Below, in pieces: positions 47,939 to 56,811 of a stretch of DNA of 64,000 nt. Position 1 is the stretch's first letter. Each line of letters opens with the position of its first letter. The stretch lies in the NCBI RefSeq assembly GCF_003054705.1, contig NZ_QAYX01000022.1, forward strand, positions 558,001 through 622,000. The letters run 5' to 3'. The notes under the pieces are model-generated. The model did no database searches. It was not told the DNA's origin and saw nothing but the letters and a program-made list of their open reading frames with translations. This DNA is from Opitutus sp. ER46 (GTDB taxonomy: Bacteria; Verrucomicrobiota; Verrucomicrobiia; Opitutales; Opitutaceae). Both the position numbers and the translations under genes were made by a program.

Positions 47939-48643
47939 TCAGTCGCACGTCACATAGGCGACGACATCGTGCGATCGGGTGTCCATGGCCCAGATCATGA
48001 CATGTCCCAGTTGGGTATCGCCGGCTGGTTGGTTTTTAAAAGACAACTCCCATTTGCAAACGATAATCCAGCATTCGCCAGTTGAGTGCGTACCGAGAAA
48101 CGCGCCCACCGGCACGACGGCCAAGCTGTCGTTGTACCATTTCTCCGGGTGCGCCTCACGGTCCTTCAAGGCGGCTTCGTATTCCTCTTTCTCTTTCTTG
48201 TTCTGCTTCTCCAAAGCCTCCCGCTCTTCGCGGGAGGCATCCGGTGGAACTAGGATCTGCTGCCGGAAAGGCTCCAGCATACTCTCGCGAGTTCTGCCGC
48301 GATTGAGGCGCTGAAGACACTTTTCCAGACTCGCGATATCCAACCCGCCTGCCTTTGCTTTTGCGACGAGCGCGCCCGAGAACCGCTGCCACTTCTTCTC
48401 CCAGTCAATGGCGAGCAGCCCAGAGAAACGTCGCTCTTCCAGGCGGTTGAAGAACCGCTTCGACAAAACGCGCTCGGCCGCGTCGCGGTCTGCTGGGACA
48501 AGCAGCTCGATGCGAGAGACCGCTACATCAGCGATCGCCGCGTCGAGATCAGCAGGTGTGACGATCGGTACGATCGGCGGCAACGGTTCGGCCGCCGCCA
48601 GAGTCAATGCGGAGAAGGCGATAAGCCAGAGCGACCGTTTCAT
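47939..48643 (-). CDS. Secreted hypothetical protein
   Basis: A 234-residue protein with signal peptide MKRSLWLIAFSALTLAAAEP and a Lys/Glu-rich helical middle (EREALEKQNKKEKEEYEAALKDREA). No recognised domain. Its ATG overlaps the stop of the upstream 115-residue gene (ATGA), so the two are coupled. Confidence 0.6.
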   Translation of the reverse strand: MKRSLWLIAFSALTLAAAEPLPPIVPIVTPADLDAAIADVAVSRIELLVPADRDAAERVLSKRFFNRLEERRFSGLLAIDWEKKWQRFSGALVAKAKAGGLDIASLEKCLQRLNRGRTRESMLEPFRQQILVPPDASREEREALEKQNKKEKEEYEAALKDREAHPEKWYNDSLAVVPVGAFLGTHSTGECWIIVCKWELSFKNQPAGDTQLGHVMIWAMDTRSHDVVAYVTCD

Positions 48644-48987
48644 TTGAATTCCGCGATCACCTCGATGAGCCCCACGATGTTCCGGTTGAATTCGGCAAGT
48701 TCCTCGGCCGGCACCCACAGTTCGGCGTGAACCTTCGCGCCGACGATCTGCGGCGTGTATTTGGTGAGGAAATTGCTGCGGACACGAAACCGCATCACGT
48801 ACCCAGCGCCCGACGCCTTCACATTCCAGTCACGGGCGATCTGTGTAGCGTACGCTTCGTTCAGGACCGGATAGAAGATTGGCTGGTCCGGCAACCGTGG
48901 CGGAAACGCGGCATAGCCGGACTCGGCGATGAGCTTGAGCTCCTTTGGGCCGACCGGGCGATAAAGCGTGGTGGTGTCTTCAGGCAT
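48640..48987 (-). CDS. 115-residue protein, intact member of an island family
   Basis: Begins MPEDTTTLYRPVGPKELKLIAESGYAAFPPRLPDQPIFYPVLNEAYATQIARDWN. Homologues with this TLYRPVGPKEL start are widespread in bacteria and sometimes named ADP-ribosylation/crystallin J1 proteins, with no proven activity. A broken second copy lies 2 kb away at 50690-50851. It is coupled to the secreted protein downstream. Confidence 0.65.
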   Translation of the reverse strand: MPEDTTTLYRPVGPKELKLIAESGYAAFPPRLPDQPIFYPVLNEAYATQIARDWNVKASGAGYVMRFRVRSNFLTKYTPQIVGAKVHAELWVPAEELAEFNRNIVGLIEVIAEFK

Positions 48988-48996
48988 GGAGGCGCT

Positions 48997-50385
48997 TCAG
49001 TCCCGGTAGACGTAACGAAGTGGATCTGAAATATGGGATGTTCCGACGCGGCCGGTCACCCAACCTGAGTCGGGACGGAGCAGATCGGGCCACGCGCACC
49101 ACCACGGTACTCGCGGATGCTCGTCGCGGACGTCAGATATTCGTAGCACCTGAACAGGCATCGGGCCCCAGTCCTCCTGGCGACCAGCGATTCGGCTCGC
49201 AAAGTCCGATCGAAACTCAGCCGGCAAACGATCGCAAACCGCAGCGAAAAGCGGTCGAGCGTGTTCGGTCCAAGCATTGTGGAGCAAGATGTCGTCGGGG
49301 GCAGGACCCTCCATCGGTCCAAAATGAATCGAGACCGCCAAGCCGTCGCAGACCGGAGCCATGAACGCGCGACCGCCAAGTCTGCCCCTAGTGTCTGCGA
49401 TGATCGCTGCGATTCTCACGCTGTCATCGGGGCTCAGCGCGGCTTCCGCGAGAAGGGTGGGCTTGCTTCGTGGATCATCGTCCTTCGTCCCGATAACGAC
49501 GACACGATCGGGCAGCACGATCCAATCCCTAGACCAGTGCATCGAGTACTGATGAAGTCTGACGAGCGGTTGCGGGCCTGTGGGTACCGCTGCCGGCGCG
49601 CTGCACCAAAGGCTCACTTCCTTCTGCGGCCCGTCGCAGTTGGTGAAGAAGAATGCGGATTGCCGGTTTCCATCTGTCTCGATGGCGAACTCGAGATAGA
49701 TGTCTCCGCGCCGGTATAACGGAGCGTACGAGTATCCAGGCGCCATGTGTACCACTTGGGGGTTTAGCAGTGCGAACTCGGCGGGCCATCTGCCTTGTGT
49801 GTACCGGCGCGGTTCCTTCTCGTCCCGAACCCGCTCAGCCATCGCAGCAATCTGCCCTTCGCCGAGTCCCTGGATGCGGCGTAAACTGGCCCGAAAATTC
49901 AGGTAATCCACGAGGTTTGCCGACACGAAGGCAAATACCGGCGTACTCCAGATCACGAGCGCCAGTGCAGCGCTCCAGGTCTTCCGCATACCGAGCCACG
50001 CGTAGGTGGTGCCGATGAGAACACACAACGGCACGAGCCCGCACAGCGCGACAGCCAGTGCCATTGCCCACGTGTACGGCTGCTGCGGCCAAATAACGTC
50101 AGGGTCTTTGCACCTCGCGGCGAGCGTCGAGGCGCACGCTGCCGCAAAACCGGCCGCAGCGGGAACGCTGACAACGATTACCCATTTGAACCTCGCCGCC
50201 AGCAGCGCGGGGGCGGCGCAAATTGCTGCCGCGGCTACAAACCACCAACGCGAAGGATCGACCTGAACGAGCGGCGCTGGAATCCCGAACATGACAATCG
50301 CCCAGCAAGTCACGATCCCGACCGCGACCGTCGCAAGGATGACGGATCGGATATTGTTTCCGAACGAGCGAAATGGACGGGGCAT
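48997..50385 (-). CDS. Membrane protein with large soluble domain
   Basis: A 462-residue protein with four hydrophobic helices in the first 170 residues and a soluble domain of about 290 residues (WPAEFALLNPQVVHMAPGYSYAPLY, LVRLHQYSMHWSRDWIVLPDRVVV). No known domain. ATG 50385 lies 4 bp after the stop of the small membrane gene upstream, so the two are probably coupled. Confidence 0.6.
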   Translation of the reverse strand: MPRPFRSFGNNIRSVILATVAVGIVTCWAIVMFGIPAPLVQVDPSRWWFVAAAAICAAPALLAARFKWVIVVSVPAAAGFAAACASTLAARCKDPDVIWPQQPYTWAMALAVALCGLVPLCVLIGTTYAWLGMRKTWSAALALVIWSTPVFAFVSANLVDYLNFRASLRRIQGLGEGQIAAMAERVRDEKEPRRYTQGRWPAEFALLNPQVVHMAPGYSYAPLYRRGDIYLEFAIETDGNRQSAFFFTNCDGPQKEVSLWCSAPAAVPTGPQPLVRLHQYSMHWSRDWIVLPDRVVVIGTKDDDPRSKPTLLAEAALSPDDSVRIAAIIADTRGRLGGRAFMAPVCDGLAVSIHFGPMEGPAPDDILLHNAWTEHARPLFAAVCDRLPAEFRSDFASRIAGRQEDWGPMPVQVLRISDVRDEHPRVPWWCAWPDLLRPDSGWVTGRVGTSHISDPLRYVYRD

Positions 50386-50389
50386 GCGG

Positions 50390-50626
50390 TTAATCGAAGA
50401 TTGCCTCGTGCGGCACCGATGAGCCCAAGACAAAACTGAGAACGACCAGGCCCACGCCGGACCCGAGAAATAGCCAAAATGAATACGACCGAGCTACTGG
50501 CTCTTTCTTTCTTCGGATAAGATAGTAGGCAGTCGCGATCAACAGCGCTGCTATGCCGGCGACCATGAAATCGGCTTCGGCGGAAAAGCTCCTCTGGGGC
50601 GGAAGGAGATAAGCAAGATGGCTCAT
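50390..50626 (-). CDS. Small two-helix membrane protein
   Basis: 78 residues, with hydrophobic segments at about 18-36 and 48-68 separated by a basic loop (IRRKKEPVARSY). No family recognised. It precedes the larger membrane protein by 4 bp and is probably in the same operon. Confidence 0.5.
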   Translation of the reverse strand: MSHLAYLLPPQRSFSAEADFMVAGIAALLIATAYYLIRRKKEPVARSYSFWLFLGSGVGLVVLSFVLGSSVPHEAIFD

Positions 50627-50689
50627 GTCCGATCGATATCAACCCACGACCTGGACTGGCGCGAGAGTTTTACCGACAGCATCGGTCGT

Positions 50690-50851
50690 CACGCAACCGG
50701 GGCCATCTAGCGTACGCTTGGTTTAGCACCGGACGAACGATGAGCTGGTCCGGCAACCGGGACGGATACGCGGATAGCCTGAGTCGGCGATGAGCTTGAA
50801 CTCCTTCGGACCGACTGAGCGATAGAGAATGGTGGTGGTGGGTTCGGCCAT
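50690..50851 (-). pseudogene. Frameshifted and truncated copy of the 115-residue gene
   Basis: From the ATG at 50851 the reading is MAEPTTTILYRSVGPKEFKLIADSGYP, a clear relative of the intact gene at 48640-48987. One base is then missing, and the following DNA still matches the other copy in a shifted frame (RLPDQLIVRPVLNQAYA). The 3' half is absent. Confidence 0.8.
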
Positions 50852-50945
50852 GGCTGGTGTCGCGTTCGGAGCCTCTTCGGCGCATTGTTTGCGTCAAACA
50901 GGATTGCCGGAGAGCGTGCGTTCCCGATTATCTGGTGAACTCAGC

Positions 50946-52373
50946 ATGGCGCGCAGCATTCACACGACCCGGCGGAGTCTGGCCGAACTAAAGAAGCGAA
51001 AGTTTGCAAGCGACGATGATCGCCGAGTCGCGATCTCAAAAGCCGAGTTCAAGTTGCAGCGGAAGCGTCGGATTAAGCGCCACGTGTCTGCCGAACGCCA
51101 CGCCGTAGAGATTCAAGGCGAGCCGGTGCCTGGATCCGCGATTCCCATCGTAGTCGCTGACCAGGAGCGCAATGTCTTCCACGCGGCTTCCTCCGACGAT
51201 ATCAGGATGATCCTGGGCATGCTGCCCGCGGCCGCCGTCGAGGGAATCGGTGAAATCCGTCTCTCCCTTGGACGCGACTACATGCTGGAACTGATCGAGG
51301 AGTATCCCGGCAAACCTGACCCATTTACTGGGCGGGCGGGTTTCAGTTCGTTTCCGGGCGTTTACTCCGGGACGGTCCTCGGAACGTACTTTCCATCAAA
51401 GGGGTTGGTTTGTGTTTATGGGTACGTGGTCGACTGGGACCACTTGGCGATTCCTCGCGCCATTTTGGAAACGTACCTGCGGCTTCTCACGCTGAAGACG
51501 CTCATGCATGAGATCGCGCATTTCCATGATCGCACTGCGCGAGTGGGTCGCGGACGCTGGCTGGCAGATCGGCGCGAGAATCTGGAATGGTATGCCGAGA
51601 AGCAGGAGCAGGAATGGACCGAGCACATTGTCGTTCCTTTCCTGGAGCGCACCTATGCGAAGGAGGCTCGTGCTTTCCGTTCATGGGTAAAGCAGCGCGG
51701 GGGGATCGACCTGCCCCTCACGTTCTTCGCTGGAGACAGCCGCAGAACCGAACGGAACGGGCTGACGCGTCTTGTATTTTCTACGTCCGGTGCTTTCGAG
51801 AGTTGGCTGAAGGAACTGCCAAGCTGCGGCTCGCGGCACGAGGCGTATCTGGCGCTCGCTTGGGAGCTACATATCGCGGACCAGTACGAAGACTGCCTGA
51901 AAGTGCTAAATCGCATTCTGAACGACGACGGCGACCACATAAAAGCCCGCGAATGCCGTGCCGACACTCTCGTCCACTTGGAACGACTCGATGAAGCCCT
52001 TGCCGATGCTGATGATGTAATCCGACGGGCGCCAGATGAGAACGGTGCCTGGGAATCGCGCTGCGATGTCTTGGAGGAGCGAAAGGACTGGGCTGGCATT
52101 ATGGAGACGTGCCGCCGTTGGATGCTCGTTCCGCACGTCTCGCCAGGGAAACGCCGTGAATGTCACAGGTATCGGGCCGTGGCGCTGTGCGCGACGGGCG
52201 ACGTCGCTGCTACGGAGACGAGTCTCGCGGCATATTGGGCGACGTTCCGATTCAAGAACCCCGAACGTGCAAAGCAGCGGATGCTGTTCGTGCGGCGAGC
52301 CGTGTACCGCCGGGCGGGACGACCCCTTGCGGACGATCCGATGAGAAAATGGTCGGTCTCGGCGAACACGTAG
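50946..52373 (+). CDS. HExxH metalloprotease-like protein with TPR repeats
   Basis: A 475-residue protein. A basic N terminus (SLAELKKRKF...RRIKRHVS), a middle domain with TLMHEIAHFHDRTARVGRG (His188, Glu189 and His192 of a zincin motif), then TPR-like helices from about 280 (YLALAWELHIADQYEDCLKVLNRIL, HLERLDEALADADDVIRRAPD). No signal peptide. A zinc-dependent peptidase with TPR substrate recruitment is plausible. The frame is open upstream to 50829. Confidence 0.65.
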   Translation: MARSIHTTRRSLAELKKRKFASDDDRRVAISKAEFKLQRKRRIKRHVSAERHAVEIQGEPVPGSAIPIVVADQERNVFHAASSDDIRMILGMLPAAAVEGIGEIRLSLGRDYMLELIEEYPGKPDPFTGRAGFSSFPGVYSGTVLGTYFPSKGLVCVYGYVVDWDHLAIPRAILETYLRLLTLKTLMHEIAHFHDRTARVGRGRWLADRRENLEWYAEKQEQEWTEHIVVPFLERTYAKEARAFRSWVKQRGGIDLPLTFFAGDSRRTERNGLTRLVFSTSGAFESWLKELPSCGSRHEAYLALAWELHIADQYEDCLKVLNRILNDDGDHIKARECRADTLVHLERLDEALADADDVIRRAPDENGAWESRCDVLEERKDWAGIMETCRRWMLVPHVSPGKRRECHRYRAVALCATGDVAATETSLAAYWATFRFKNPERAKQRMLFVRRAVYRRAGRPLADDPMRKWSVSANT

Positions 52374-52748
52374 ATGCCCGGCAATACCGAACACGAGGGA
52401 GCCCCTACAGGGGAACGAGTGCTGCTCCTGACGATTCAGGACACGTTCGACATTGCTGGACGTGGATTGGTCCTGCTTCCCGATTTCTCAGTCCCTTTTG
52501 GCGGTTGGCAGAATCGCACCGACACGGTCTCGATTGTTGCCCCGAACGGGTCGACAGTTGATGCCGATGCTGCATTAAATCTGACGCACTTCGTCCCAAT
52601 CGACAAGAGCATGCCCCCGGATCGCCGCTGGCGAGTAGTGATGATGCTTCCCAACGTGGAGAGGAGCGCCGTTCCCGTAGGGTCGGAAATCTTCGGTTCA
52701 GCCGAGCTTGCGCGAGCCATTCGTGGCGAGAAGCGACTCGGGGTCTAG
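52374..52748 (+). CDS. Hypothetical beta-rich protein
   Basis: A 124-residue protein whose ATG directly follows the preceding stop. The segment LLLTIQDTFDIAGRGLVLLPDF looks like the opening strand of the small beta-barrel found as domain 2 in EF-Tu-like proteins, and the rest is strand-rich. No catalytic motif. Likely coupled to the upstream gene. Confidence 0.5.
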   Translation: MPGNTEHEGAPTGERVLLLTIQDTFDIAGRGLVLLPDFSVPFGGWQNRTDTVSIVAPNGSTVDADAALNLTHFVPIDKSMPPDRRWRVVMMLPNVERSAVPVGSEIFGSAELARAIRGEKRLGV

Positions 52749-52759
52749 AGACACCCCAA

Positions 52760-53944
52760 ATGAAGAGACCCCTGGTCATCGCTTCGATCGGATTGGTTTT
52801 GATCGTCTCGACGTACGTCGCTCTGCACCTGGCCCAGCAACGCGCGGCACGAGAGCTCGAACGCGAACTTGAGTTTACGAAATATATCAAGGCAATCGAG
52901 CGGGCCGAGGCAGCGGAAGCTGCCGTGCCGGCAATCCCGGTCTCAGCAGAGAGGCGCGGCCGCTATTTCCTGAATTCGGTGTTCGTCTGGAACGGCGGCG
53001 TTGTTGCGTCGATGAATACGAAGTACCCGCCGCGCGACCGCAATCAGAGATTGTGGATGTACGATCCAGCACTCGATGAGTTCGTTCCGCATCCCTTAAG
53101 GCAGGAATTGCAGCGAGTCATCGGCGGACTCAGGAGCTTGGCGATTGTGAGCGCAGACGGCACGTCGGACTTGGTCGAATTCAACGGTGCGAGGCGGGCC
53201 ATGCTGAAGAAGAACGTCATCGTGCCGGAAAACAGCGCGATCACCTTCAACACTAGATTCGTCTTTGTCGTGAGTCCCGGATCGGCTCAAGCGATTGACG
53301 CCACGGGTCAGGTGGTAACCTCGAAAATCGACGAGTCAGAAATCACAACAGTTGAAGCGTCACCGAACGAACTGCTTGTCTCATGCGATCAAGGTGAATT
53401 CGGCGCAACGCTTGCCGCGTATCAGATCGGCCCCAATGGCCGACTCGGCTCACGCAAAGAGCTCGTTCAAGCCCACATCACCTCAAGCGACCAAGACGAA
53501 CTGAACAACATCTGGATGTGGGGCATCTTTCGGCACCTCGGCATGGGGTCGTCCGGATTGTACGTGTACCCTCCGGGCGGGCCGATCCGTGGTCTGCGAA
53601 AAAACGGCCCTGTCGAACGCCCCGACGCGGTCGCAATTGAGTCTCCTGGGCACGTATTGGTGCTGAGTGGCTACAAGGGGATCAGTCGAGTGGATGCCCG
53701 TGGCCACGTCGAAGAACTCTGGCACGGCCGGACGTCAATCGTCTACCGTACCGAACGAGTCGGACGGGCGACGAACCGGGATAAAGACACACCGCATTCG
53801 ATGGCACTACTTGGAAACAGACTGTTCGTCGCGAGCGAGGGTCTGGGCGTGTACGAATTTGAGCGCACGGCAGACGGCATTCGCTTTTTGCGTCAGCTAC
53901 ACCTCTCTCCTGAGCCCGCCGTAGTACCTGAAGCTAGGCGGTAA
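52760..53944 (+). CDS. Membrane-anchored protein with beta-propeller-like body
   Basis: A 394-residue protein: one N-terminal hydrophobic helix (PLVIASIGLVLIVSTYVAL), an Arg/Glu coiled region, then repeated beta-strand blocks (GRYFLNSVFVWNGGVVAS, LRSLAIVSADGTSDLVEF, DAVAIESPGHVLVLSGYKGISRVDARGHVEELW) suggestive of a propeller. No named family. It starts 11 bp after the previous gene. Confidence 0.6.
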   Translation: MKRPLVIASIGLVLIVSTYVALHLAQQRAARELERELEFTKYIKAIERAEAAEAAVPAIPVSAERRGRYFLNSVFVWNGGVVASMNTKYPPRDRNQRLWMYDPALDEFVPHPLRQELQRVIGGLRSLAIVSADGTSDLVEFNGARRAMLKKNVIVPENSAITFNTRFVFVVSPGSAQAIDATGQVVTSKIDESEITTVEASPNELLVSCDQGEFGATLAAYQIGPNGRLGSRKELVQAHITSSDQDELNNIWMWGIFRHLGMGSSGLYVYPPGGPIRGLRKNGPVERPDAVAIESPGHVLVLSGYKGISRVDARGHVEELWHGRTSIVYRTERVGRATNRDKDTPHSMALLGNRLFVASEGLGVYEFERTADGIRFLRQLHLSPEPAVVPEARR

Positions 53945-53954
53945 CGTGACGCGA

Positions 53955-54464
53955 ATGAATACCCAAAAGTCGCCCAGGGATTTCGACGCGCTGGTGAAGC
54001 TGTTGGAGACGAGCCTGCTCCCGGTTGTGCGGCAAGACGAGGAGTGGCTGCATGCGTCCGGGCATTTCTCGGACGTCGAAGTCCTATCGCTGCGGCATGC
54101 AGAGACTGTGCACGCCCTTGGCATCGCCTGCAGACCTGTTTGGGCTTCTGACGAGCTGGAGCGCCTCACTTTTACGGCCGCACTGATCGAGTTTGAACGG
54201 CTTTCAGGCCGAATTGACGTGCAGTGGAGCCAGGTCTTCAACACCCGCACGGGGTCGGGATACACGAAACGGGAGTGCGGTGGGTTCCACGGCCCGTTGA
54301 TGACCGATGCCGACATAACGCGCTTCAAGGGCGAGTGGTTCCGTCTAGCAGGTCTGTTCAGGCGAGTAGCGCGGCGAGGAAAACCGAGCACGTACCTACT
54401 TCGACGCCTGCGCGGTGCTCCAGCCGATCAGTACGGCTGGAAGCAGGATGCGATGTCGACCTAA
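53955..54464 (+). CDS. Hypothetical soluble protein
   Basis: A 169-residue helical protein (MNTQKSPRDFDALVKLLETSLLPVVRQDEEWLHASGHFS). No motif recognised. A GTG at 53946 is an alternative start. It follows the propeller-like gene by 10 bp. Confidence 0.5.
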   Translation: MNTQKSPRDFDALVKLLETSLLPVVRQDEEWLHASGHFSDVEVLSLRHAETVHALGIACRPVWASDELERLTFTAALIEFERLSGRIDVQWSQVFNTRTGSGYTKRECGGFHGPLMTDADITRFKGEWFRLAGLFRRVARRGKPSTYLLRRLRGAPADQYGWKQDAMST

Positions 54465-54494
54465 GAACCAGCTCCGCCGATCGTCTCAAAGCTG

Positions 54495-55352
54495 ATGCCG
54501 TCCACATCTCCTTCGCGGTTCCGATCACTCGGAGTGGCCACTACCATGGTCAGCCTCAGTGTGGGAGGCCTGTGGCTGAAATGGTCGCTGCTGTCGTTCA
54601 ACTCGTGCGGATGGCCGACTGATTTCGGGTTGGTCATGACCGTCTTGTTTGTGGTGGGCGTTATCCTGGCGTTCTCGGCGGCGGCGGTGTCGTCGGCCCG
54701 GTGGAGGAGGACGATGCAGGTAATCGCAGGATTCGTCCTGGTTGCGATGGTAGTGATCCCCATGGACGTGAACGCCTGGCTGCCAGAGCCGAAATACACG
54801 TTCCGGCGGGAGGACCGATTCGTTTCGATTACCGGGAAGCCGCGTATCGAGGACGGGCAATACGCGAAGATTCTCGTGCTCGATCCGCCAGAAACGTCGG
54901 AACCATCCATCCGCATTTACCTATCGCCAGAATGGGCTTCCCAGCTTTCTGGCATCGGTACGGCAGAGTTTACGTTGTGGCGGACGCGCGAAGTGCTGCT
55001 GCCCGGTTGGCGCGTTGAAGGGCACGTTCCGGAATGGCGGGACACCCTCGAAACCATTCGGGTCACCGGTCAGACACTGTACGATCGCCGCACCTGCCCA
55101 GTGCACCACGTGACGATGCAACGCATGGAGTTGCCAATTCATTACGGAATGCCCGCGTACAATGACGCGTGGGAGAAATTCAGCGGCGGCCCAGGATTCG
55201 TGCAAGGTGGGTGCGTGGTGACGCCGCAACGGACGGCGATGGGTTACCGCTGCCCTGAGTGTTCCGCGGAGTACGAGAAGTGGGCGGCGGAACTGAACCG
55301 AAAATATGCGGAGCGCAGCGGGAGCCCGGCTGGCCCGGAAAAAGGCTCGTAA
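54495..55352 (+). CDS. Membrane protein with Cys/His-containing C-terminal domain
   Basis: A 285-residue protein with three hydrophobic helices in the first 95 residues and a C-terminal part with TCPVHHVTMQRMELPIHYGMP and YRCPECSAEYEKWAAEL. The paired C..H and CxxC groups could form a metal site, as in putative zinc ribbons with a CPVHH start. Function unknown. Confidence 0.55.
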   Translation: MPSTSPSRFRSLGVATTMVSLSVGGLWLKWSLLSFNSCGWPTDFGLVMTVLFVVGVILAFSAAAVSSARWRRTMQVIAGFVLVAMVVIPMDVNAWLPEPKYTFRREDRFVSITGKPRIEDGQYAKILVLDPPETSEPSIRIYLSPEWASQLSGIGTAEFTLWRTREVLLPGWRVEGHVPEWRDTLETIRVTGQTLYDRRTCPVHHVTMQRMELPIHYGMPAYNDAWEKFSGGPGFVQGGCVVTPQRTAMGYRCPECSAEYEKWAAELNRKYAERSGSPAGPEKGS

Positions 55353-55389
55353 GTTTCAAGACTGCCGGGCCAGTAGCAGCACTGTCCAC

Positions 55390-56436
55390 ATGAAGAACAT
55401 GCCTGTCGTACGACTGTGGTGGCTTCGAGTTCTCGCGATCTCGGTTCTGAGTATCGCGCGTGGATACGCAGCCGTCGTGGAAGGCGCGACATTTGAACTC
55501 CGGTTGGACGGCGCGGAAATGACGAAGGCATCGGTCGTCGGATCATCCGCCGTAACCGATGTCCGATTCGCTCCGCGTTCGATCGTTTACCACCTTCTGC
55601 TGGATGATACGACTGTCACCGTTTCCGAAGGAGCCGTGACCCTTCCAAGCTCACCTGACGCCTCCGAACGAACGGCCTTCCAGAAACGCTGTTCGGACTC
55701 GCAATTCAGTGTGCAGACGTACGTGTTCAAAACTGCATCACGTTGGACCGCCTCGTTCATTGTCGGCTCCAAGAGCGACAGCTTGAACTTTGCGCAGGGC
55801 GTGTGCCTTTCCGCTTCAGGGAAGTCACCGGAGCAAGTTGGAGTAGCACTTCGACGGGCTGCAGAAAGTCTGGTTTTGTTCGTGGGAAATCCCATCGCGC
55901 CCAAACGGCTGGTCGATTTGGAGGCGTCGCGCGACACACGTGAACTGTTCGCCTTCTTGGGAAGTCCCTCTGCCAACCCGACAGACCACTGGGAGTGGTG
56001 CATGCCCGCCGACGTGCATCAGATTGCCATCGCGTCGACCTTAGCTCAGTTCCCAGTCCCTCAAGGGCAACTTCGGTCAGTCATTGGGACAAAACGGCTA
56101 CCGAACCTTGGCGGCGCCGGCGACGATCAGGGAAGGGCCTGCTTCCGAATCGTGCTTACCAATCCGGAATCCAGCGACGGGTTTTACGCGCTCCGCGTAC
56201 ATTACGGCAATGTGTCGCCCCTTCCTCCACCTGGTGAAATTCCCATCGAAGCGGCAGAAGTCGTGTTCGTTGGTCACCACGCTCTCGAATTCGTCTACGT
56301 TCCCGGCAAAGCAATGCGGCACATGCTTCCCGAATTGAAGGAACGGATGAAGCGCGAGCACCAGACACCCTTCGAGCTTGCTGCTGCGTTCCGTGGATTG
56401 CTGGACGAGCCGCGTACCTCAGCGGCTCAGAAGTGA
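55390..56436 (+). CDS. Secreted hypothetical protein at the right end of the island
   Basis: A 348-residue protein with a signal peptide (about 1-28, ending RGYAAV) and a mixed beta-rich body with three or four Cys (QKRCSDSQF, GVCLSASG, EWCMPAD, GRACFRIVL) that may form disulfides. No domain recognised. It is the last gene before the right attachment site. Confidence 0.55.
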   Translation: MKNMPVVRLWWLRVLAISVLSIARGYAAVVEGATFELRLDGAEMTKASVVGSSAVTDVRFAPRSIVYHLLLDDTTVTVSEGAVTLPSSPDASERTAFQKRCSDSQFSVQTYVFKTASRWTASFIVGSKSDSLNFAQGVCLSASGKSPEQVGVALRRAAESLVLFVGNPIAPKRLVDLEASRDTRELFAFLGSPSANPTDHWEWCMPADVHQIAIASTLAQFPVPQGQLRSVIGTKRLPNLGGAGDDQGRACFRIVLTNPESSDGFYALRVHYGNVSPLPPPGEIPIEAAEVVFVGHHALEFVYVPGKAMRHMLPELKERMKREHQTPFELAAAFRGLLDEPRTSAAQK

Positions 56437-56480
56437 TTTCGGTCGGTCACCACGGCCGAAATCGATTTTCCTTCTTTACG

Positions 56481-56498
56481 AACCACCAAGAAACCACC
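56481..56498 (+). repeat. Putative integrase arm site, right end
   Basis: AACCACCAAGAAACCACC, identical to the left-end site and in the same orientation, 58 bp before attR. Confidence 0.55.
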
Positions 56499-56556
56499 AA
56501 ATCCCTCCGCGCCCAACCTCTACGAGGGAAGCAGGCCCTGCAAAAACGCCGAGCGG

Positions 56557-56587
56557 CGCGGGTTCGAGTCCCGTCCATCCCGCCATT
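56557..56587 (+). repeat. attR: duplicated tRNA-Asp 3' end
   Basis: Exact 31-bp copy of 43689-43719. Only the 3' end of the tRNA is present, with no anticodon arm, so this is the displaced copy. Confidence 0.9.
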
Positions 56588-56635
56588 TAGCACAAAAGCC
56601 GTCCTTAAACTGGACGGCTTTTGTGCTAAATGGCG
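56581..56635. terminator. 24-bp perfect inverted repeat, bidirectional terminator
   Basis: Arms 56581-56604 and 56612-56635 with loop TTAAACT. The inner part (AAAAGCCGTCC/GGACGGCTTTT) is a standard bidirectional Rho-independent terminator. The outer part extends into the CGCCATT of attR. Confidence 0.8.
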
Positions 56636-56811
56636 CCTTCCGGAGCTTAAGCGCAGGAAGGCCAGCAGTCCCAGGTCGCACAGCCTCCCCGCCACCTGCC
56701 CCCAGCCGCCGCTACTCGCTACCCAGAAGCCGTTCGAGGAGCGAAGGATGGCGCAGCCCTCAGGAAGTGGCTCGAGGAGCGCAGGATGGAGGCCCTCCCC
56801 GGCGGCAGCCA

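Larger units (their letters stand above)
43720..56587. mobile_element. Genomic island at tRNA-Asp, integrase not present
   Basis: 12.9 kb bounded by exact 31-bp att repeats. It is visibly less GC-rich than the flanks. Both ends carry the same short motifs: CGGTCGGTCAC (43809 and 56440) and AACCACCAAGAAACCACC (43856 and 56481), likely arm sites. The cargo is mostly unidentified membrane and secreted proteins plus immunity-type genes. No tyrosine or serine recombinase is visible, so it is either defective or mobilised by a relative. Confidence 0.85.

Noticed and set aside
43720-56587. Search for an integrase, transposase or phage genes in the island
   Set aside because: None of the genes shows tyrosine or serine recombinase, DDE or phage structural motifs.
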